A stretch of DNA of 64,000 bases. It comes from Victivallis sp. Marseille-Q1083. Its GTDB lineage: Bacteria; Verrucomicrobiota; Lentisphaeria; Victivallales; Victivallaceae. How positions within the stretch are numbered: position 1 is the stretch's first letter; the number at the start of each line of letters is the position of its first letter. This document shows, piece by piece, positions 63,424 to 64,000 of this stretch. The stretch is taken from assembly GCF_903645315.1 (NCBI RefSeq), contig NZ_CAHJXL010000002.1, forward strand, positions 764,017 through 828,016, read 5' to 3'. Both the position numbers and the translations under genes were made by a program. Under the pieces are notes generated by a model. It did no database searches. It saw nothing but the letters and a program-made list of their open reading frames with translations, and was not told the DNA's origin.

Positions 63424-64000
<577 letters not shown>

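Overview
The window looks like chromosomal DNA from a member of the Lentisphaerota (Victivallis-like) or a close relative in the PVC group. The support is a run of prepilin-type proteins with the [18 protein letters not shown] head and H-X9-DG tail, LL-diaminopimelate aminotransferase (DapL), a type III glutamine synthetase, secreted glycoside hydrolases, and GntR-LacI hybrid regulators. This placement is by family recognition only; no rRNA or tRNA gene is seen. Most of the window is GC-rich. The stretch 13741-19560 is strikingly AT-rich and degraded. Layout: 1-9252 (+) is a tightly overlapping type II secretion / pseudopilus operon in the order GspM-like (cut by the window edge), gspC, D, E, F, G, H, I, J, K. 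9363-12691 (-) is rnr plus a DUF445 membrane protein, and 12887-13740 is panB with a strong terminator. 13741-19560 is a decaying island with an IS5-family and an IS1380-family transposase remnant, a TPR lipoprotein, a frameshifted HEAT-repeat protein with a second broken partial copy, and small AT-rich orphans. 19636-23644 (-) is a FecBCD/BtuFCD-type ABC importer with a radical SAM gene inside the operon and a prepilin-like gene at its head. 23908-25334 is a frameshifted PQQ-type sugar dehydrogenase lipoprotein. 25814-29955 is a GntR-LacI regulator, a prepilin-like protein and a secreted glycoside-hydrolase-like protein. 30009-34693 holds an ArnT/PMT-type glycosyltransferase, a possible small RNA unit, a zinc-ribbon protein, an orphan mraZ with a repeat operator, a small membrane protein and a heptosyltransferase-like gene. 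The centrepiece is 34708-56264: two divergent runs of genes around one 281-bp control region. Leftward are gltB-gltD-dapF-dapL-nifA-like-nadE; rightward are glnN(GSIII)-purF-like-carA-pyrG-carB. Almost every enzyme makes or spends glutamine or glutamate. The intergenic region carries two back-to-back sigma-54 (-24/-12) promoter matches with exact GG-N10-GC spacing. Two ACA-N4-TGT-type boxes lie between them, at enhancer distance from both promoters. A NifA-type sigma-54 activator is encoded in the leftward operon. I read this as a self-contained, locally regulated nitrogen/glutamine regulon, and it is the main discovery candidate. 56269-64000 holds a DUF3089 hydrolase, a large GH2-type glycosidase, a radical SAM protein, a zinc-ribbon membrane protein, a pyridine-nucleotide/FAD oxidoreductase and the first part of enolase.
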